Source: Bradyrhizobium iriomotense
Lineage (GTDB): Bacteria > Pseudomonadota > Alphaproteobacteria > Rhizobiales > Xanthobacteraceae
Assembly: GCF_030160715.1 (NCBI RefSeq)
Contig: NZ_BSOW01000003.1
Span: 1-64,000, forward strand
DNA length: 64,000 nt
Reading direction: 5' to 3'
The first letter of the stretch is position 1. Every line of letters begins with the position of its first letter. The translations under genes and the position numbers were made by a program. A model generated the notes under the pieces. The model did not search any database, was not told where the DNA came from, and saw only the letters and a list, made by a program, of their open reading frames with translations. Of the stretch, positions 63,092 to 64,000 are shown piece after piece.

Positions 63092-64000
63092 CTATGCCGT
63101 CTTTGCGTTCCCGGTCGCTGCCTCGGTCGTCGCGGTTTCCTTGCCGAGGATGAAGGAGCGCCGCAGCGGCTTGATCACGAACACCGCCATCAGCGCCGCC
63201 ATCGCGTTCAGCGCGACTGCAACGACGAACACCGCCTTCCAGCCATAGGTCGCCGAGATCACGCTTGCGAGCGGCACCAGCAGCGAGGCGGTGCCCTTCG
63301 CGGTGTAGAGCATGCCGTTGTTGGTGGTCGCGAACTTCGAGCCGAAGGTGTCGCCGCAGGTCGCGGGGAACAGCGAGTAGATCTCACCGAACACGCCGAA
63401 ATACACCGCCGTCGCGAGCACGAACACGATAGGCACGTGGCCGTAGGCCGACAGCGTCAGCAGCATCAAGGCGGCGGTGCCGAAGGCGATGAACATGGTG
63501 TGCTCGCGGCCGATATTGTCGGAGACCCAGCCGAAGAACGGACGGCCGAAACCGTCGAAGATGCGGTCGAGCGAGATCGCGAAGGTCAGCGCCGCCATCT
63601 GGAAGCCGGCAAGCGTGACCGGCGTGTTGGCAATTCCGAAGTCGTGCGCGATCGGCGCGATCTGGGCCGCAGTCATCAGGCCGCCGGAGGCAACCATCAC
63701 GAAGACCACGTACATCACCCAGAAAATAGGGCTGCGCAACACCTGCGGCGGAGTGAAATCGACCTTGGTCTGCGGCAGGTTGAGCTTCTTCTTTTTCGGC
63801 GGCACGAAGATCGACGGCGGCTGGATGAAGAAGGCGAGCGCGAAGACGATCAGGCCCTGGCCGATGCCGAAGGTGAGGAACGCACTCTGATACCCGGACG
63901 ATGCGATCATGCTGGCGATCGGCACCACGGTGATCGCAGCGCCCGCACCGAAGCCTGCGGCCGTCGCGCCGGCGGCAAGGCCGCGACGGTCGGGGAACCA
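63092..64000 (-). CDS. Oxalate/formate-family MFS transporter (C-terminal part)
   Basis: The gene runs beyond the window; 302 C-terminal residues are visible. The visible part begins WFPDRRGLAAGATAAGFGAG, a signature of the oxalate:formate antiporter (OFA) branch, and includes GFGRPFFGWVSDNIGREHTM, GEIYSLFPATCGDTFG, NNGMLYTAKGTASLLVP and a basic, Lys-rich loop PPKKKKLNLP. About eight membrane spans are seen. An oxalate/formate exchange role is inferred from this family match and from the formate dehydrogenase genes in the same region; the substrate is not proven. Confidence 0.85.
   Translation of the reverse strand, partial: WFPDRRGLAAGATAAGFGAGAAITVVPIASMIASSGYQSAFLTFGIGQGLIVFALAFFIQPPSIFVPPKKKKLNLPQTKVDFTPPQVLRSPIFWVMYVVFVMVASGGLMTAAQIAPIAHDFGIANTPVTLAGFQMAALTFAISLDRIFDGFGRPFFGWVSDNIGREHTMFIAFGTAALMLLTLSAYGHVPIVFVLATAVYFGVFGEIYSLFPATCGDTFGSKFATTNNGMLYTAKGTASLLVPLASVISATYGWKAVFVVAVALNAMAALMAVFVIKPLRRSFILGKETATTEAATGNAKTA

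Overview
The window looks like a chromosomal segment of a slow-growing rhizobium, most likely Bradyrhizobium or a close relative. It is GC-rich and carries a MucR-type regulator, FeuP/FeuQ-like regulators, DivJ/PleC-like cell-cycle kinases, a ccmIEFH cytochrome c maturation operon, an fdsGBA-fdhD-fdsD formate dehydrogenase operon and several families of palindromic intergenic repeats typical of that group. The species is inferred from gene content and protein style, not from a search. I found no rRNA, tRNA, CRISPR array, prophage or insertion sequence.

Layout. 0-7.4 kb: end of a proline-rich protein, MucR-like regulator, SufE, a DUF5330 protein, a DivJ-like membrane histidine kinase overlapping a peptidoglycan-binding-domain protein, DUF1491 and DUF2336 proteins, a 62-residue protein and a lipoprotein. 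7.5-12.4 kb: a tight four-gene operon made of an exported TPR-CHAT protease-like protein, a small exported protein and two zinc-ribbon/coiled-coil proteins, one soluble and one membrane-bound. This is the least explained locus in the window. 12.6-24.6 kb: housekeeping and metabolic genes, including a split DUF1254/DUF1214 pair, PBP1A, a YcgN-type protein, a DHA2 efflux pump, an Abhydrolase_9 protein, a ThDP enzyme, a CAP-domain protein and an M20 peptidase. 24.8-26.6 kb: an AT-richer stretch with an exported hydrolase and an orphan Flp pilin gene of only 54 codons. 26.6-40.9 kb: Ku, feuPQ, a conserved unknown, ccmIEFH, a DegP-type protease and a second two-component pair. 41.0-51.0 kb: glnE, then the convergent formate dehydrogenase operon with a divergent LysR gene. 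51.0-64.0 kb: a PleC-like kinase, a CDF metal transporter, two oxidoreductases, small exported proteins set among repeats, an FAH-family enzyme, a ketopantoate reductase-like protein, a CBS protein and the C-terminal part of an oxalate/formate-type MFS transporter.

How the parts may work together. Envelope and periplasm functions dominate (PBP1A, DegP, Ccm, peptidoglycan-binding and CAP proteins, CHAT locus). The formate dehydrogenase genes and the oxalate/formate-family carrier suggest oxidation of formate derived from one-carbon or oxalate metabolism. One exact TTAA-N7-TTAA CtrA-type site and two one-mismatch sites lie upstream of the DUF2336 gene and the two cell-cycle-type kinases. This suggests, but does not prove, a link to the CtrA network.
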